A stretch of DNA of 64,000 nt from Streptomyces dysideae (GCF_001514305.1 NZ_KQ949086.1:62001-126000), one strand, 5' to 3'; shown: positions 1 to 9,292, numbered from the stretch's first letter. Notes: generated by a model not told the origin, from the sequence alone. Program-made: numbers and translations.

Positions 1-88
1 GTAGCGACTAAGTCACTGTGCGAATAGAGCGGACCGGGAACGGAGTGTCCCGCGACGGCGTACGCGGCGTCCAAGCATTTTCTCGGCC

Positions 89-107
89 GGCCCATGCAAA
101 AAGGGCC
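89..107 (-). terminator. possible hairpin downstream of the tRNA remnant
   Basis: A 5-bp inverted repeat (GGCCC ... GGGCC) encloses a loop that reads as a run of T on the minus strand. It lies just beyond the 3' end of the tRNA-Pro remnant at 142-184. It could be the original terminator of the tRNA before the island inserted, but the stem is short, so the call is weak. Bases 1-88 hold no gene that I can support. Confidence 0.25.
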
Positions 108-141
108 CTCACGCTCGTCGCCTGCGAAGACCCTTCGCACC

Positions 142-184
142 GTCGGGACGACAGGATTTGAACCTGCGCCCCCTGCACTCCCAG
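142..184 (-). repeat. attL-like decayed 3' half of tRNA-Pro(GGG)
   Basis: Bases 142-168 are identical to 60844-60870, the T-arm and acceptor 3' end of the intact tRNA-Pro. Similarity continues with mismatches through the variable loop and the anticodon loop (CTGGGAG here, CTGGGGG in the intact gene), then is lost, and no D-arm or 5' acceptor strand follows. It is therefore a 3' half-tRNA, not a working tRNA. Elements that integrate at tRNA 3' ends leave exactly this arrangement: an intact tRNA at one end and a 3' fragment in the same orientation at the other. I read it as the left attachment site of the island. Confidence 0.75.
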
Positions 185-204
185 GAGGGCGAGACACTCT
201 CTCC

Positions 205-446
205 TCCGAGGTCGCCCCGCGCATGGAAGGCGCCTGGTGGTTCATGGCGTTGTTCATGACGCTGAGCGTGCTCAACGTGTTCCTGGGCGAGGAGTTCGTC
301 TTCCGGGGAATCCTCCTGCCCCGGATGCGCGGGGTGTGCCCGTCAAGCGGTACCAGAGCATGCGACTGTCGGTCGTCCCGCACGCCATCCAGACCGTGAT
401 CGTGTGCTGGATGATGCTCGGTCTGATGCGCGGCACGATGCCTTGA
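205..446 (+). pseudogene. CPBP (CAAX-like) membrane protease, remnant
   Basis: One frame (about 205-335) encodes the hallmark of CPBP intramembrane metalloproteases: a hydrophobic helix followed by GEEFVFRGILLPRM, which contains the conserved EExxxR motif. A second frame (about 340-446) encodes what looks like the C-terminal helix (SVVPHAIQTVIVCWMMLGLM) and ends in a stop. The middle of the protein, including the His-containing motifs normally found between these parts, is missing, and the two pieces are in different frames. It is a deletion and frameshift relic just inside the left end of the island and is not expected to work. Confidence 0.6.
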
Positions 447-503
447 GCCCCGCGCCGGTGGCCAGGCCTTCTGCCCAGCCTGTCCGGCCCTTCTCCAACG
501 CCG

Positions 504-866
504 TCAGGACGATGTGAGGCAGAAGGGGTGGCCGGCCGGATCCACGAGCACCCGCCACCGCCCGTTGCCGGGCTGATGGTCCGGCTTCACCGCGCCGAGC
601 CCCAGGGCCCGGCGCTCCGCCGCGTCGAGGTCCTCGACGCGGAAGTCCAGGTGGAACTGCTGCGGCACGTCCTGTCCCGGCCACCGCGGGGCCCGGTATC
701 CGTCGACCCGCTGGAATCCCAGGTCGCAGCCGGAGCCATCAGTCAGAGCGACGAACTCGTCCGCGCTGAAGAGCACCCGCATGCCGGTCAGTTCCCCGTA
801 GAAGTCCGCCAGCGCCTGCGGGTCGGCACAGTCCAGCGTCACGCCTCGCATTACGGCACGCGACAT
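504..866 (-). CDS. VOC-family (glyoxalase-like) protein
   Basis: The 120-residue product is a single-module VOC protein of the type common in Streptomyces. It opens with a beta-strand and the pattern ADPQALADFYGELTGM, and ends with WRVLVDPAGHPFCL, the usual metal-site and C-terminal signature of glyoxalase/dioxygenase-like folds. The substrate cannot be inferred, and many relatives act as resistance or detoxification proteins. The ATG at 866 has a purine-rich stretch (AAGGGG) upstream; an in-frame ATG five codons later is an alternative. It lies alone, convergent with the CPBP remnant. Confidence 0.8.
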   Translation of the reverse strand: MSRAVMRGVTLDCADPQALADFYGELTGMRVLFSADEFVALTDGSGCDLGFQRVDGYRAPRWPGQDVPQQFHLDFRVEDLDAAERRALGLGAVKPDHQPGNGRWRVLVDPAGHPFCLTSS

Positions 867-1255
867 CGTCCACCCCTTCGCGTCCCCCCGCAGGGGCCCA
901 GCACGGTGCCGCCACGCGCGGTCACCAGCCGCATGATAGGTATGACAACACCGTTGGAGGCAAAGGCTTTTCCCCGTCGCCCGGGCCCGCCCCCCTCGTC
1001 GCCCGCAGTGTCTCTGCCTCCCCCGCTGCCGCCCGCGGGTGCCGCGACGGTACGCGCCCTCTGCGCCGCCGAGAGCTGCTCTGAACCCGCCGGGCGACGG
1101 AACCCACGGCCCGGGTCCGTCGAATCCGGCACGACGTGTCACCCCACCGGGCTCGGCAGAAGTCCACCAGTCCCGACCCTGGCTCCGAGCCGGACCGGAT
1201 CGAGTACGGCACCGACTGCTTCCCCGGCCGGGGCAGCGGCCGCGTCCGGTGTCAC

Positions 1256-1817
1256 TCATCCGGTTTCCGAAGCGAGCACGATGACGGCCCCCCTCTTGTG
1301 TCCGGTGTCAACGTATCCGTGGGCTTCGGCGGCCCGTTCCAGGGGATGGCTCCGGTCGATGACGGGTCGGATCGCCCCCGCCCCGGCGAGTTCCCCGATC
1401 AGCACAAGGTCCCGGGTCTTCTCGCGCGGCGGCCTCAGCCCGGGGGACTTGGATGTCACCGCCGATTCCTGTGGCACACAGACGTATTCGGCGTGCATGC
1501 CGAATGATTCACTGATCGCGACGACCCGGTCGCTTTCGGTGAACGGCCGCACATCTGTGCCCACCGCCTCGATCTCTCCCGCACACGCGCCGCCGAGGAC
1601 GGGGCGCCTCGGGCTGAACGGCCCGAAGGCCAGCCTCGCCGAGAACGGCTTGCCTCGGCGTGCAGCACAAGTCCACGGCCGTGAGGGCCGCCGCACGGAT
1701 ACGGATCAGCAGTTCGCGTGCCTTGGGCGTGGGCTTGGGCACCTCCTCGACACTCAGCACCTCGGGCGGGCCGAAGGCACGGTGGACGACCGCCTTCATA
1801 CGAGTGCTCCTGTCCAC
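1256..1817 (-). pseudogene. zinc-less alcohol dehydrogenase / quinone oxidoreductase, broken
   Basis: The start (MKAVVHRAFGPPEVLSVEEV) and the end (HPLERAAEAHGYVDTGHKRG) are those of NADPH:quinone oxidoreductase-type medium-chain reductases. The frame changes near 1660-1696, so the GroES-like part (PVLGGACAGEIEAVG) is read in a second frame. The whole Rossmann-fold centre is missing between KSPGLRPPREKTRD and LVLIGELAGAG. About 185 codons remain of the usual ~320. The frameshift and the internal deletion both make this a pseudogene. Confidence 0.8.
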
Positions 1818-1845
1818 GGCTAATCGACCGTTCGCAGGATCTGCT

Positions 1846-2088
1846 CTATGGAGACGGTCCTCGACCGCAGTTCGGCCACGTCGGCGGCGGTTCGCTGCTG
1901 TGCGTCGAGGGTGTTCTCGGCGAGTTTTCGTAGCGCTGCACGAGCTGCCGCAGTTCCTCCCGCTCCATGGCCTGGAGCTTGGCCTTGCGGATTTCCAGGT
2001 AGACCGACATCGAGCCGCCGATCAGCGTCGTGGCCATGAGCAGCACCCCGAGGACGAGGATCGCGCCGGGCCAGGTCGTGACCTCCAT
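1846..2088 (-). CDS. small single-helix membrane protein
   Basis: This 80-residue protein has one hydrophobic segment (about residues 8-30) followed by a charged helix (LEIRKAKLQAMEREELRQLVQRYE) that is likely to form a cytoplasmic coiled coil, then a Pro/Ser-rich tail. I do not recognise a named family. Its ATG lies five bases after the stop of the ArsR-type regulator, so the two are almost certainly co-transcribed and translationally coupled. A membrane partner or target of the regulator is the natural inference, but nothing in the sequence proves it. Confidence 0.65.
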   Translation of the reverse strand: MEVTTWPGAILVLGVLLMATTLIGGSMSVYLEIRKAKLQAMEREELRQLVQRYENSPRTPSTHSSEPPPTWPNCGRGPSP

Positions 2089-2093
2089 CAGGA

Positions 2094-2438
2094 CTACTCC
2101 TTGCGTGGGGACCCCTTGGCCGGGTCCGAGCTGGTCAGGGATTTGGCCGCCTCGGTCAGCGCCGAGGCGGACAGGTGCAGGTCGAAGTCGGTGACTTCGA
2201 AGTACTTCATCGCCTTGCCGTCGTCGGACAACTCCAGCGTGCCCACGATCAGTCCGGCCTCCTCCAGGCGCTGCAGGTGCATGCGCAGGAGAGGACGGCT
2301 CACACCGATCTCGCGGGCCAGACTGCTCACGTAGTCCCGGCGTACGGCCAGTTTCGCCATGATGCGAAGCCGGAGCGGGTTGGCCAGCGCCGCCAGCATC
2401 ATGACCAGCTGATCGCCGGTCGGCGGTGCGGCCACCAT
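2094..2438 (-). CDS. ArsR-like winged-helix transcriptional regulator
   Basis: The 114-residue protein has an N-terminal winged helix (about residues 8-70) with the ArsR-type opening LAALANPLRLRIMAKL and a recognition region VSSLAREIGVSRPLLRMHLQRLEEAGL. The wing and C-terminal part carry no Cys pair, so a metal-sensing role is unlikely. The ATG at 2438 is chosen because GGAGGAG lies five bases upstream; a TTG one codon earlier is less likely. It forms a two-gene operon with the small membrane protein. It is one of very few transcription regulators inside the island. Confidence 0.85.
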   Translation of the reverse strand: MVAAPPTGDQLVMMLAALANPLRLRIMAKLAVRRDYVSSLAREIGVSRPLLRMHLQRLEEAGLIVGTLELSDDGKAMKYFEVTDFDLHLSASALTEAAKSLTSSDPAKGSPRKE

Positions 2439-2599
2439 CAATCTCCTCCATGTGACAGTTTTTTCTTACACATGGAAGTGTGTGCTCTCTCCAGCTTTGG
2501 CAGCAATGCGATGGGCTGCTTCAGCCGGGCACGACGCTGCGTCCTGGCAAGGTGTCAGCATGCGCCGCGCTCGACCACGGCAGTGTTCCGGTCCAGCCC

Positions 2600-2815
2600 T
2601 GACGGACCACAGGCGCCGATCCCACACCGACAGGGGCGGCTCGGCGGGCATCTCCGCCCGGCGGCCTCGGGGCCGACTTGCCCCGGCCGCCCGTACCCAG
2701 CTCCGCAACGTCTCCGGGCTGCCCCCGATCAGCGGCAACCGACCTGGTCGTCGCTCACGGGCGCGACTGGTACAGCGCGACCACGTCCGCCTTGAACTCC
2801 GGCGGGTGTCCGTTC
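2600..2815 (-). pseudogene. IS3-family orfA remnant
   Basis: Two minus-strand frames together rebuild the first part of an IS3-type OrfA. HPPEFKADVVALYQSRP (about 2755-2815, then a stop) is the N-terminus, and SPETLRSWVRAAGASRP with RGRRAEMPAEPP (about 2620-2735) is the helix-turn-helix region. The leucine-zipper part and all of orfB are missing. It is a short, frameshifted scar of an insertion sequence. Confidence 0.65.
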
Positions 2816-2829
2816 TCAGATCCTCAAGA

Positions 2830-3238
2830 TCCAGTGTCTCGTGTGCCCAAGATCAGGGGCAAGCCCCCGGGCCCGTTCTCAGGGAGTGTTGTCGCTGGCC
2901 ACGGGCGCTGACCTGCAACGTCAGCGTGGAATCGCCCCATTGCCCCTATACCCGGTCACGCTCCGGGCAAGCGGTTGACGACAGAGCAGGGGGCCACCGA
3001 CCGTATCCGGAGCGGCAGCCCTCGCGGCTGCTGGACCTCGACCCGCACGGCCGCTTCCGCACCCTCGTGCTGGTCATGCCCGTTGGCCGTGCTCACGGTT
3101 CGCACGGCGGTGCTGTGCTCACCGGGGGCCTACGGATCCTGGCGCCGGACACCCAGAGCGCTCCGGCGCGAGGCAGACGCATGGGGATCGTGCGGCTGCA
3201 CCTGGGCACTCGCCCGTCACGGGAACACGCGTCCGACC
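2830..3238. other. gene-free stretch
   Basis: Open frames run through this stretch on the plus strand, but none has a recognisable domain or a convincing ribosome binding site. It is probably a decayed remnant between the IS3 scar and the 3' end of the phosphoribosyltransferase-hydrolase gene. Confidence 0.4.
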
Positions 3239-4567
3239 TCAGGCCGCCGCATGCGGAACCGGGGCCATGTGGTCGGTGAACCAGTCACGGGCCAGATCGG
3301 TCACCTTCTCCAGAGCGCCGGGTTCCTCGAAGAGGTGGGTGGCGCCGGGGACCACCGCGAGCCGGTTCTCGCAACGCAGCTGGGCCTGTGCGTCGCGGTT
3401 GAGTTCAAGGACCAGCTCATCGTGGCCCCCGACGATCAGCAGCGTGGGCGCCGTCACCGCCGGCAGCCGGGGCCCGGCCAGGTCGGGCCTGCCGCCCCGA
3501 GAGACGACTGCGGCGATCCGCGCGCCGGGCTCGGCGGCCGCCCACAGCGCGGCGGCCGCGCCGGTGCTCGCGCCGAAGTACCCGACGGCAAGCCCCTGAG
3601 TCTCGGGCTGTCCGCGCAGCCAGCCGGTGGCGTCTGCCAGCCGCCGGGCCAGCAGGCCGGTGTCGAACACGTTGGCCCGGTCGATCTCTTCCTCCTCGGT
3701 GAGCAGGTCGAACAGCAGGGTGCCCAGCCCGGCCCGGTTCAGCCCGGCGGCGACGAACCGGTTGCGCGGGCTGTGCCGGCTGCTGCCACTGCCGTGCGCG
3801 AACAGCACCACCCCGGCCGCGCCCTCGGGCACCGTCAACTGCCCGCGCAGCACCATCGCACCGGCTTGCACGTCCACCTCCCGATCCTCGGGCACGGTGT
3901 GACGCGGCTTGGTCCGGCGGGTGCTCACCGGGTGGGCGGCCGCCTCTTCCAGGCAGGCGACGACCTCATCGTCGTCGGTCTGCGAGAAGTCTGCGTAGAA
4001 CTGGCCGATCGCGAAGAACTCCCGTGGAGTATGCGGGCACACCAGTTCGTCGGCGTCCCCGCCCAGCCGGGCGGTCCAGTCGTGCGGGGCCACGGGGACC
4101 GCCAGCACAATCCGTGCGGCCCCCCGGGCACGGGCGATCTGGCACGCCGCGCGCGCCGTCGACCCCGTGGCCACCCCGTCGTCGACCACCACCACCGTGC
4201 TGCCCTGGAGCCCGACCGGTTCCCGCCCGCCCCGGTAGCGCCGGGCACGGCTCTGAAGCACCTCCCGCTCACGGGCCTCGACCTCGGCCAGCTCCTCGGG
4301 GGTGACATGCGCGATGCGCACCACCTCGTCATTGATCACACGCACCCCACCCTCGCCGATCGCCCCCATCCCCAGCTCCGGCTGGAACGGCACGCCCAGC
4401 TTCCGCACCAGGCACACATCCAGCATCGCGCCCAGGGCTTCGGCAACCTCTGCGGCGACCGGAACCCCTCCGCGGGGCAGGCCCAGCACCACCACCTCAG
4501 CGCCCTTGAGATGCTCCAGCCGACGAGCCAGCTGCCGGCCGGCGTCACGGCGATCGATGAAGTACAC
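3239..4567 (-). CDS. phosphoribosyltransferase / dienelactone hydrolase-like fusion
   Basis: The 442-residue protein joins two enzymes. Residues 1-215 are a type I phosphoribosyltransferase with the PRPP loop VVVVDDGVATGSTA (about 125-139). Residues 235-442 are an alpha/beta hydrolase with nucleophile Ser334 in GASTGA, an acidic residue in GGHDELV and a histidine in GATHLFEEPGAL. This architecture is that of Mycobacterium tuberculosis Rv0571c and Rv2030c, the latter a DosR-regulon gene (family knowledge). The GTG at 4567 is chosen because GGAGG lies just upstream; the reading frame continues for 22 codons beyond it without similarity. The substrate is unknown. Confidence 0.88.
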   Translation of the reverse strand: MYFIDRRDAGRQLARRLEHLKGAEVVVLGLPRGGVPVAAEVAEALGAMLDVCLVRKLGVPFQPELGMGAIGEGGVRVINDEVVRIAHVTPEELAEVEAREREVLQSRARRYRGGREPVGLQGSTVVVVDDGVATGSTARAACQIARARGAARIVLAVPVAPHDWTARLGGDADELVCPHTPREFFAIGQFYADFSQTDDDEVVACLEEAAAHPVSTRRTKPRHTVPEDREVDVQAGAMVLRGQLTVPEGAAGVVLFAHGSGSSRHSPRNRFVAAGLNRAGLGTLLFDLLTEEEEIDRANVFDTGLLARRLADATGWLRGQPETQGLAVGYFGASTGAAAALWAAAEPGARIAAVVSRGGRPDLAGPRLPAVTAPTLLIVGGHDELVLELNRDAQAQLRCENRLAVVPGATHLFEEPGALEKVTDLARDWFTDHMAPVPHAAA

Positions 4568-4825
4568 GATCCGACCTCCTCGTCCCGGAGGAACACGGCG
4601 GGCGACGTGTGCGCCTCGTACTTCCATCCTCACCCCCGCGGAGAACGGATGCGCGGCGCTGAGAGACGCGCTCGCGCGGGTTGCCCGGATACGGGGTGGG
4701 GCGACCCGCGTGCGGGAGGATGGAGTGCAGGCTCAGGGCGTCAGGCGGCGATCACTCTCCTCTGTCCGGTCTGCCCGGAGGGCTGACGTGCGCGACGCAC
4801 CGACGGATTTGGCGTCGCGGGGTGG

Positions 4826-5202
4826 TCAGACGCCTCTGTCCCCGGCAGGGTGCGGCACGATGACGAGCGGGCAGGGTGCATGGTGCATGAGGCCCTGGCT
4901 GACCGAGCCGAGCAGCAGTCCGGAGAATCCGCCCAGCCCGCGGCTGCCCACTACCAGCAGCACCCCCACTGGGCCGCGTCGCTGAGCACCCGTACCGGGT
5001 GGCCGCGGATCACCGTGTGCTGGACCTCGACCTGCGGGTACTTCTCCCGCCAGCCCGCCGTCGACTCCGCCAGCACCCGCCGCACCTCGTCCTCCGCATC
5101 CTCCACAGCATGGCTCAGGGCGCCAACGCCGCCACCGCCGAGGGATCGCCGGCGTCGGCCCGCTCGGGAGCGTCGACCCCGACCACGATCGGATCAGTCA
5201 TT
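4826..5202 (-). pseudogene. universal stress protein (USP), frameshifted and deleted
   Basis: The gene begins with MTDPIVVGVD, the typical USP opening, after a GGGAGAGG site. It then loses most of the first half-domain. A second frame gives EVRRVLAESTAGWREKYPQV, and a third gives VVGSRGLGGFSGLLLGSVSQ, the ATP-binding G-x2-G-x9-G(S) signature, and ends HHAPCPLVIVPHPAGDRGV. At least two frameshifts and one deletion separate these parts, so no complete USP can be made. It diverges from the PolX gene. Confidence 0.8.
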
Positions 5203-5480
5203 GCCTCTCCCGGGGATTCACGCCGAATGCCTTGCGCGCCGCCGGACCAGTGCAGCTCGCCGGAATCGCGGCCGATCCTGGAGGTGCCCTCCTCCGGCCG
5301 CCGCACGTGGCCCGCCAGGCTCCCTTCCGCTCCCTTCCACCGTCGCGCATGCGCACTGCGCGGGCATCCCGACGGGCCCGAGCGGAGCGATGCCCAACCG
5401 CACTGACTCATCAGCCGTAGTGCCATCGGGCACATGCCGTCAGCTGGCATGTCGGAAAGGTCGGTTCCTAGACTGGAGAG

Positions 5481-7208
5481 GTGGTCCGGCCCAACGAGGA
5501 GGTCGAGGCGCTCCTGCAGGAGTACGCGGACCTCATCGCCATCACCGGAGGCGACCCGTTCAAGGCGCGCGCCTACGAGAAGGCCGCCCGCGCGATCGGC
5601 GGCTATCCCGCCGATGTCTCCCACCTCGACATCAAGGGACTCAAGGAAATCCCGGGCGTGGGCAAGTCGATCGCCGAGAAGGTCATCGAGTACCTCCGCA
5701 CCGGCCACGTCACGGTCGTAGAGGAGACACGGGCCAAGATCCCCGCAGGGGTACGGCAGCTCATCACCATCCCCACCCTCGGCCCCAGGAAGGCGATGGC
5801 GCTCTACGAGGACCTGCACCTCTCCTCGGTGGGCGAGCTGGCCGACGCCATCAAGGCGGAGAAGCTGCGCGACCTGAAGGGCTTCGGCGAGAAGACCGAG
5901 GAGAACATCCTGCACGGCATCGCCCTCATGCAGCAGGCAGGAGAGCGGATCCTGCTGAGCACCGCCATGGAGACGGCCGAGGACATCGTCACGGAGCTCT
6001 CCCGAATCACCGGCTGTGAGAACTGCGCGTACGCCGGATCGCTGCGCCGCATGAAGGAAACCGCCGGCGACATCGACATTCTCGTCGCCGCCGCCCGGTC
6101 GGCGCCCTTCATGGGCGCCCTCACCGAGCTGCCCCCCACCGCCGAAGTCATCGCCCACGGCGAGAAGAAGACCTCGATCCGGACCGTCAAGGGCGTCCAG
6201 GTCGACCTGCGCGTGGTGCGACCGGACGCGTGGGGCGCCGGGATGCAGTACTTCACCGGCTCCAAGGCGCACAACATCCGCACCCGCACGATCGCCGTCC
6301 ACCTGGGGCTGAAGCTCTCCGAGTACGGCCTGTTCGAAACCGAGGGCGGCAAGCGGGTCGCCTCCCGCTCCGAGGACGAGGTGTACACCAGGCTCGGCCT
6401 GCCCTGGATCCCGCCCACGCTGCGCGAGGACCGCGGGGAGATCGAAGCCGGCCTACGCGGCGAACTGCCCGAGGTCGTGACGGAGGCCGACATCAACGGT
6501 GACCTGCATACCCACACCGACCTCACCGACGGCCTCGCCCCCATGGAGGAGATGGTGGCAGCGGCCGCCGAGCGCGGATACGCCTACTACGCGGTCACCG
6601 ACCACGCACCGAACCTGTACATGCAGCGCATGACCGACGAGAAGATCCTCGCCCAGCGCGAGCACGTGCGGTCACTGAACGGCAAACACCACGGGATGCG
6701 CCTGCTGCACGGCACCGAGCTCAACATCGGCCCCGACGGGGAGGTGGACTGGCCCGACGAGTTCCTGCAGGGCTTCGACATCTGCGTGGCCTCGGTGCAC
6801 TCCCACTTCAACCTCGGCCGCACGGCGATGACCCGGCGGATCGTACGCGCCTGCAACAACCCCCACGTCAACGTCCTCGGCCACCCCACCACCCGCCTGA
6901 TTGGCAAACGGCCGGGCATCGACGCGGGCCTCGACGAGGTGTTCGCCGCCTGTGCCCGCACCGGCACCGCCCTGGAGATCAACGCCCAGCCCGACCGTCT
7001 CGACCTGGGCGACGAGAACATCCTCCGCGCCAGGAGCCACGGGGCGAAGTTCGCCATCGACACCGACGCCCACTCGATCCCCCAACTCGCATACCTCCGC
7101 TACGGAGTCGGCACGGCGCAACGCGGATGGCTCACCCCGGACGACGTGATCAACACCTGGCCGCTGCGGCGGCTGCGCCGGTTTCTGCGCAAGGACCGGG
7201 CGGACTGA
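5481..7208 (+). CDS. PolX family DNA polymerase with PHP domain
   Basis: The 575-residue product has the full bacterial PolX layout. It starts with an 8-kDa-like and helix-hairpin-helix region (GVGKSIAEKVIEYL near residue 60). The polymerase palm follows, with GSLRR and the catalytic acidic motif GDIDILV (about 190-205), and then a C-terminal PHP phosphoesterase domain (about 335-575) with the metal motif HTHTDLTDG and later His/Asp residues (VTDHAPN, DTDAHS). Such enzymes act in gap-filling base-excision repair, and the PHP domain supplies 3'-5' exonuclease. The GTG at 5481 follows GGAGAG very closely. It stands alone, diverging from a broken USP gene. DNA repair fits the stress theme of the island. 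Confidence 0.9.
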   Translation: MVRPNEEVEALLQEYADLIAITGGDPFKARAYEKAARAIGGYPADVSHLDIKGLKEIPGVGKSIAEKVIEYLRTGHVTVVEETRAKIPAGVRQLITIPTLGPRKAMALYEDLHLSSVGELADAIKAEKLRDLKGFGEKTEENILHGIALMQQAGERILLSTAMETAEDIVTELSRITGCENCAYAGSLRRMKETAGDIDILVAAARSAPFMGALTELPPTAEVIAHGEKKTSIRTVKGVQVDLRVVRPDAWGAGMQYFTGSKAHNIRTRTIAVHLGLKLSEYGLFETEGGKRVASRSEDEVYTRLGLPWIPPTLREDRGEIEAGLRGELPEVVTEADINGDLHTHTDLTDGLAPMEEMVAAAAERGYAYYAVTDHAPNLYMQRMTDEKILAQREHVRSLNGKHHGMRLLHGTELNIGPDGEVDWPDEFLQGFDICVASVHSHFNLGRTAMTRRIVRACNNPHVNVLGHPTTRLIGKRPGIDAGLDEVFAACARTGTALEINAQPDRLDLGDENILRARSHGAKFAIDTDAHSIPQLAYLRYGVGTAQRGWLTPDDVINTWPLRRLRRFLRKDRAD

Positions 7209-7346
7209 GGCCGCACGCGTCCCGACAGTGTGGTGGACGAGAACGGCGAGCACCGCCATCAGCGCGATGACGGCGGCGCGTGTCCACAGGAGCTGCGCGG
7301 GGAGAAAAAAAGGGGGGCCCGCATTCACGAAGGAAGGCTGATCAGC

Positions 7347-7643
7347 ATGGTCCAGACATCATGGACGACGAAAGGCGTCTTCGCCGGGCACGGCGGCGCC
7401 CGTACCGACGAGGCTGGGATCGTCACCGGCGACCTGACCGTGCACACCACCTGGGACGGCAGGCAGGCCGATGTGGCGGTCCAGTACAGCGGCACTGCCC
7501 AGTGGTTCACCCTGTCCGGAAGCCCGGTGCCCTGCCCTTCCCGGGAGGACAGCCGGCGCCTGCACCAGGCGGCGGTGGAAGCCGTGCGGGCGGGCGGAGG
7601 CGCGACCGTTCCGCAGTCCCACCCGCTCGGGGGATATGCGTAA
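7347..7643 (+). CDS. conserved hypothetical small protein
   Basis: The 98-residue protein has no signal peptide or membrane segment. It contains the beta-rich stretch TVHTTWDGRQADVAVQYSG followed by a helix ending in an Ala/Gly-rich segment. I do not recognise a named family. The ATG at 7347 is chosen over an upstream in-frame start at 7230 because AAGGAAGG sits at the right distance and the upstream codons look non-coding. It lies downstream of PolX and converges with the baeRF gene. Confidence 0.55.
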   Translation: MVQTSWTTKGVFAGHGGARTDEAGIVTGDLTVHTTWDGRQADVAVQYSGTAQWFTLSGSPVPCPSREDSRRLHQAAVEAVRAGGGATVPQSHPLGGYA

Positions 7644-7694
7644 GGACCGGCGTTCAGCGAGTACCCAGAGTTCCGCCGCTCCCCGGAAGCCAGT

Positions 7695-8798
7695 TCACGC
7701 ACGGGACGCGGGGTCGGCGTAGCGCAGCAGTACGCCCACGCCTTCACTCAGCCGCATCTGCTGCTCGGGTACCACGACGAGTTCGCCCCGTGTGCCGACC
7801 AGGGCGCGGGCCAGTGCCGCGTCGGCCCGCTCCTTGCGTACATCCCGGGCGCCGTAGGAGCGCAATTCCTCTTCGCTGAGGGCGAGTTGGCCGGGTTCCG
7901 GGCCGACCCAGAGGTGGAGCGTCGACTCGGGGTGGTCGTTGAGGAAGAGGACCTTGACCCGGCCGCGTTGGAGGGCTGATACAGCGGCGGAAATGCCCTC
8001 GGCCGTTGCTCCGTCCCGGGCCCGCTGTGCGAGGAAGGTATCCAGCAGCGCCCGGTCGTGCGCGGCCATGCGGCCGCTGAAGAAGCTTTCGAGTCGCTGC
8101 TCCAGCAGCGCTCGTCCCGGCACGGACTCGCCGACGCCTCCCACCGTGGAGACCTGCCCGAGCAGGGAAGCGGGAAGCCGCCGGACGAGGATGCCGCGGG
8201 CCCATACGTCTCCCGCGACGACCACCGCCTCGACGTCGATGTGCCGTGCGTGACCCTCCAGCTCCCGGCCGATCTCCCCGGCGGCGTTCAGCCAGTCGGT
8301 CGCCGGGATCTCCTCGTGGACGCGGTGCCCCGGCGTGACCCTGGTCAACGGCCAGGTGCCGACCTCGGCGTCGATGCGCACGATGTCGGTGGCGTCCGTG
8401 GAGTGGCGGCCGCTGTAGTGCACGTGCACCGCAAGGTAGGGGATCCCGGGCGCGTGCTGGACGATCAGCGGCATGGTGTCCGGCAGGGTTCCGAAGTGCG
8501 CGGTGTCCCGGGTGGGCGGGGCGGGCAGCTCGTCCAGCAGAGCAAGTCGTCCGTGGGCGGTGAACACGGCCTGACCGTGGGTGCCGGGGACGTCCGCGTC
8601 GCTGCCCACGGTGCCCGCCACCGCGGTGATGGAATCCCGGTCCGCCCCCTCGGCCGCCAGGGCGTCCCGAAGATGCCGCCAGCGCAGTTCTATCGCGGCA
8701 TCGGGGTCGTCGATGGCGGCATCGCGGGACGTGTCCAGGTAGACGGACGCGAAGGGACCGGGCTGCTTGTACAGAGGTTCGAGGAAGGAAAGTCTCAT
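7695..8798 (-). CDS. baeRF2-type (Rv2629-like) release-factor-fold protein
   Basis: The 367-residue protein begins MRLSFLEPLYKQPGPFASVYLDTSRD and carries the central segment EAVVVAGDVWARGILVRRLP, both typical of bacterial archaeo-eukaryotic release-factor (baeRF) proteins. It ends with a conserved LSEGVGVLLRYAD tail. M. tuberculosis Rv2629, a DosR-regulon gene, is of this type. The family resembles eRF1 and may act on stalled ribosomes or peptidyl-tRNA, but the activity is not established. The ATG at 8798 has GGGAG upstream. A frameshifted paralogue lies at 42555-43657. Confidence 0.85.
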   Translation of the reverse strand: MRLSFLEPLYKQPGPFASVYLDTSRDAAIDDPDAAIELRWRHLRDALAAEGADRDSITAVAGTVGSDADVPGTHGQAVFTAHGRLALLDELPAPPTRDTAHFGTLPDTMPLIVQHAPGIPYLAVHVHYSGRHSTDATDIVRIDAEVGTWPLTRVTPGHRVHEEIPATDWLNAAGEIGRELEGHARHIDVEAVVVAGDVWARGILVRRLPASLLGQVSTVGGVGESVPGRALLEQRLESFFSGRMAAHDRALLDTFLAQRARDGATAEGISAAVSALQRGRVKVLFLNDHPESTLHLWVGPEPGQLALSEEELRSYGARDVRKERADAALARALVGTRGELVVVPEQQMRLSEGVGVLLRYADPASRA

Positions 8799-8977
8799 GG
8801 TGACTCCCGAGTGCGCTGTCGGCGCCACGATGCCGCCGTGGCAAGACACGTTCGGGTTGGCGTGCTGCGGCTCGTCCAACTCCAGGATGCGCCTGTCTGA
8901 CGAGCCGCGCCCGCCTGCGGCACGACCTGCGCGACGCCTGGCGCCGATCTGATCGCGGGGCCCCAGACCCCCGGAGG

Positions 8978-8991
8978 TGCCCGAACGGCCC
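8978..8991 (-). promoter_or_regulatory. weak DevR/OsdR-like box between divergent genes
   Basis: TGCCCGAACGGCCC (minus strand GGGCCGTTCGGGCA) matches six of the eight fixed positions of the palindrome GGGNCNNNNGNCCC and shares the core CCGAACGGCCC with the site at 46765. It lies between the divergent baeRF gene (start 8798) and the DUF1918 gene (start 9065). The rest of 8799-9064 holds no gene. Chance matches are common at this G+C content, so the call is tentative. Confidence 0.25.
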
Positions 8992-9064
8992 TTCCGCGCG
9001 AGCCGACCGCCGGAGTCATCCTGAACGAAGACAGGAAAAACGGCAGGGAACGAGGTGAGCGACG

Positions 9065-9292
9065 ATGCGGGCACATGAGGGTGACGTGCTGCGGTTCACC
9101 GGCAGAACCGTGGGAACGCCCGAACACCATGCCACCGTCGTAAAAGTGCTCGGCCCGAACGGCGAACCGCCCTATCGGGTGCGCTACGACGACGGTCACG
9201 AGACGGAGATCTTTCCCGGCCCTGGATGCGTGAACGAGACCCATCCGCCACAGGATGCCGCATTCGGACGTCCGCGCGAGGAGAGGCGGTGA
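9065..9292 (+). CDS. DUF1918 protein
   Basis: The 75-residue protein is an SH3-like DUF1918 domain, recognisable from GDVLRF near the start, VVKVLGPNGEPPYRVRYDDGHE in the middle and the closing strand EIFPGPG. DUF1918 proteins are frequent among actinobacterial stress genes, and their role is unknown. The ATG follows GAGGTGAGCG. A short frame (9289-9486) overlaps its stop by four bases. Confidence 0.85.
   Translation: MRAHEGDVLRFTGRTVGTPEHHATVVKVLGPNGEPPYRVRYDDGHETEIFPGPGCVNETHPPQDAAFGRPREERR

Noticed and set aside
142..184. A second functional tRNA at the left end
   Set aside because: Only the 3' half is present; the D-arm and the 5' acceptor strand are missing and the anticodon stem no longer pairs.
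2830..3238. A conserved protein in the plus-strand frame near YPERQPSRLLDLDPHGRFRT
   Set aside because: It has no ribosome site and no recognisable domain, and it runs into the 3' end of the opposite gene.
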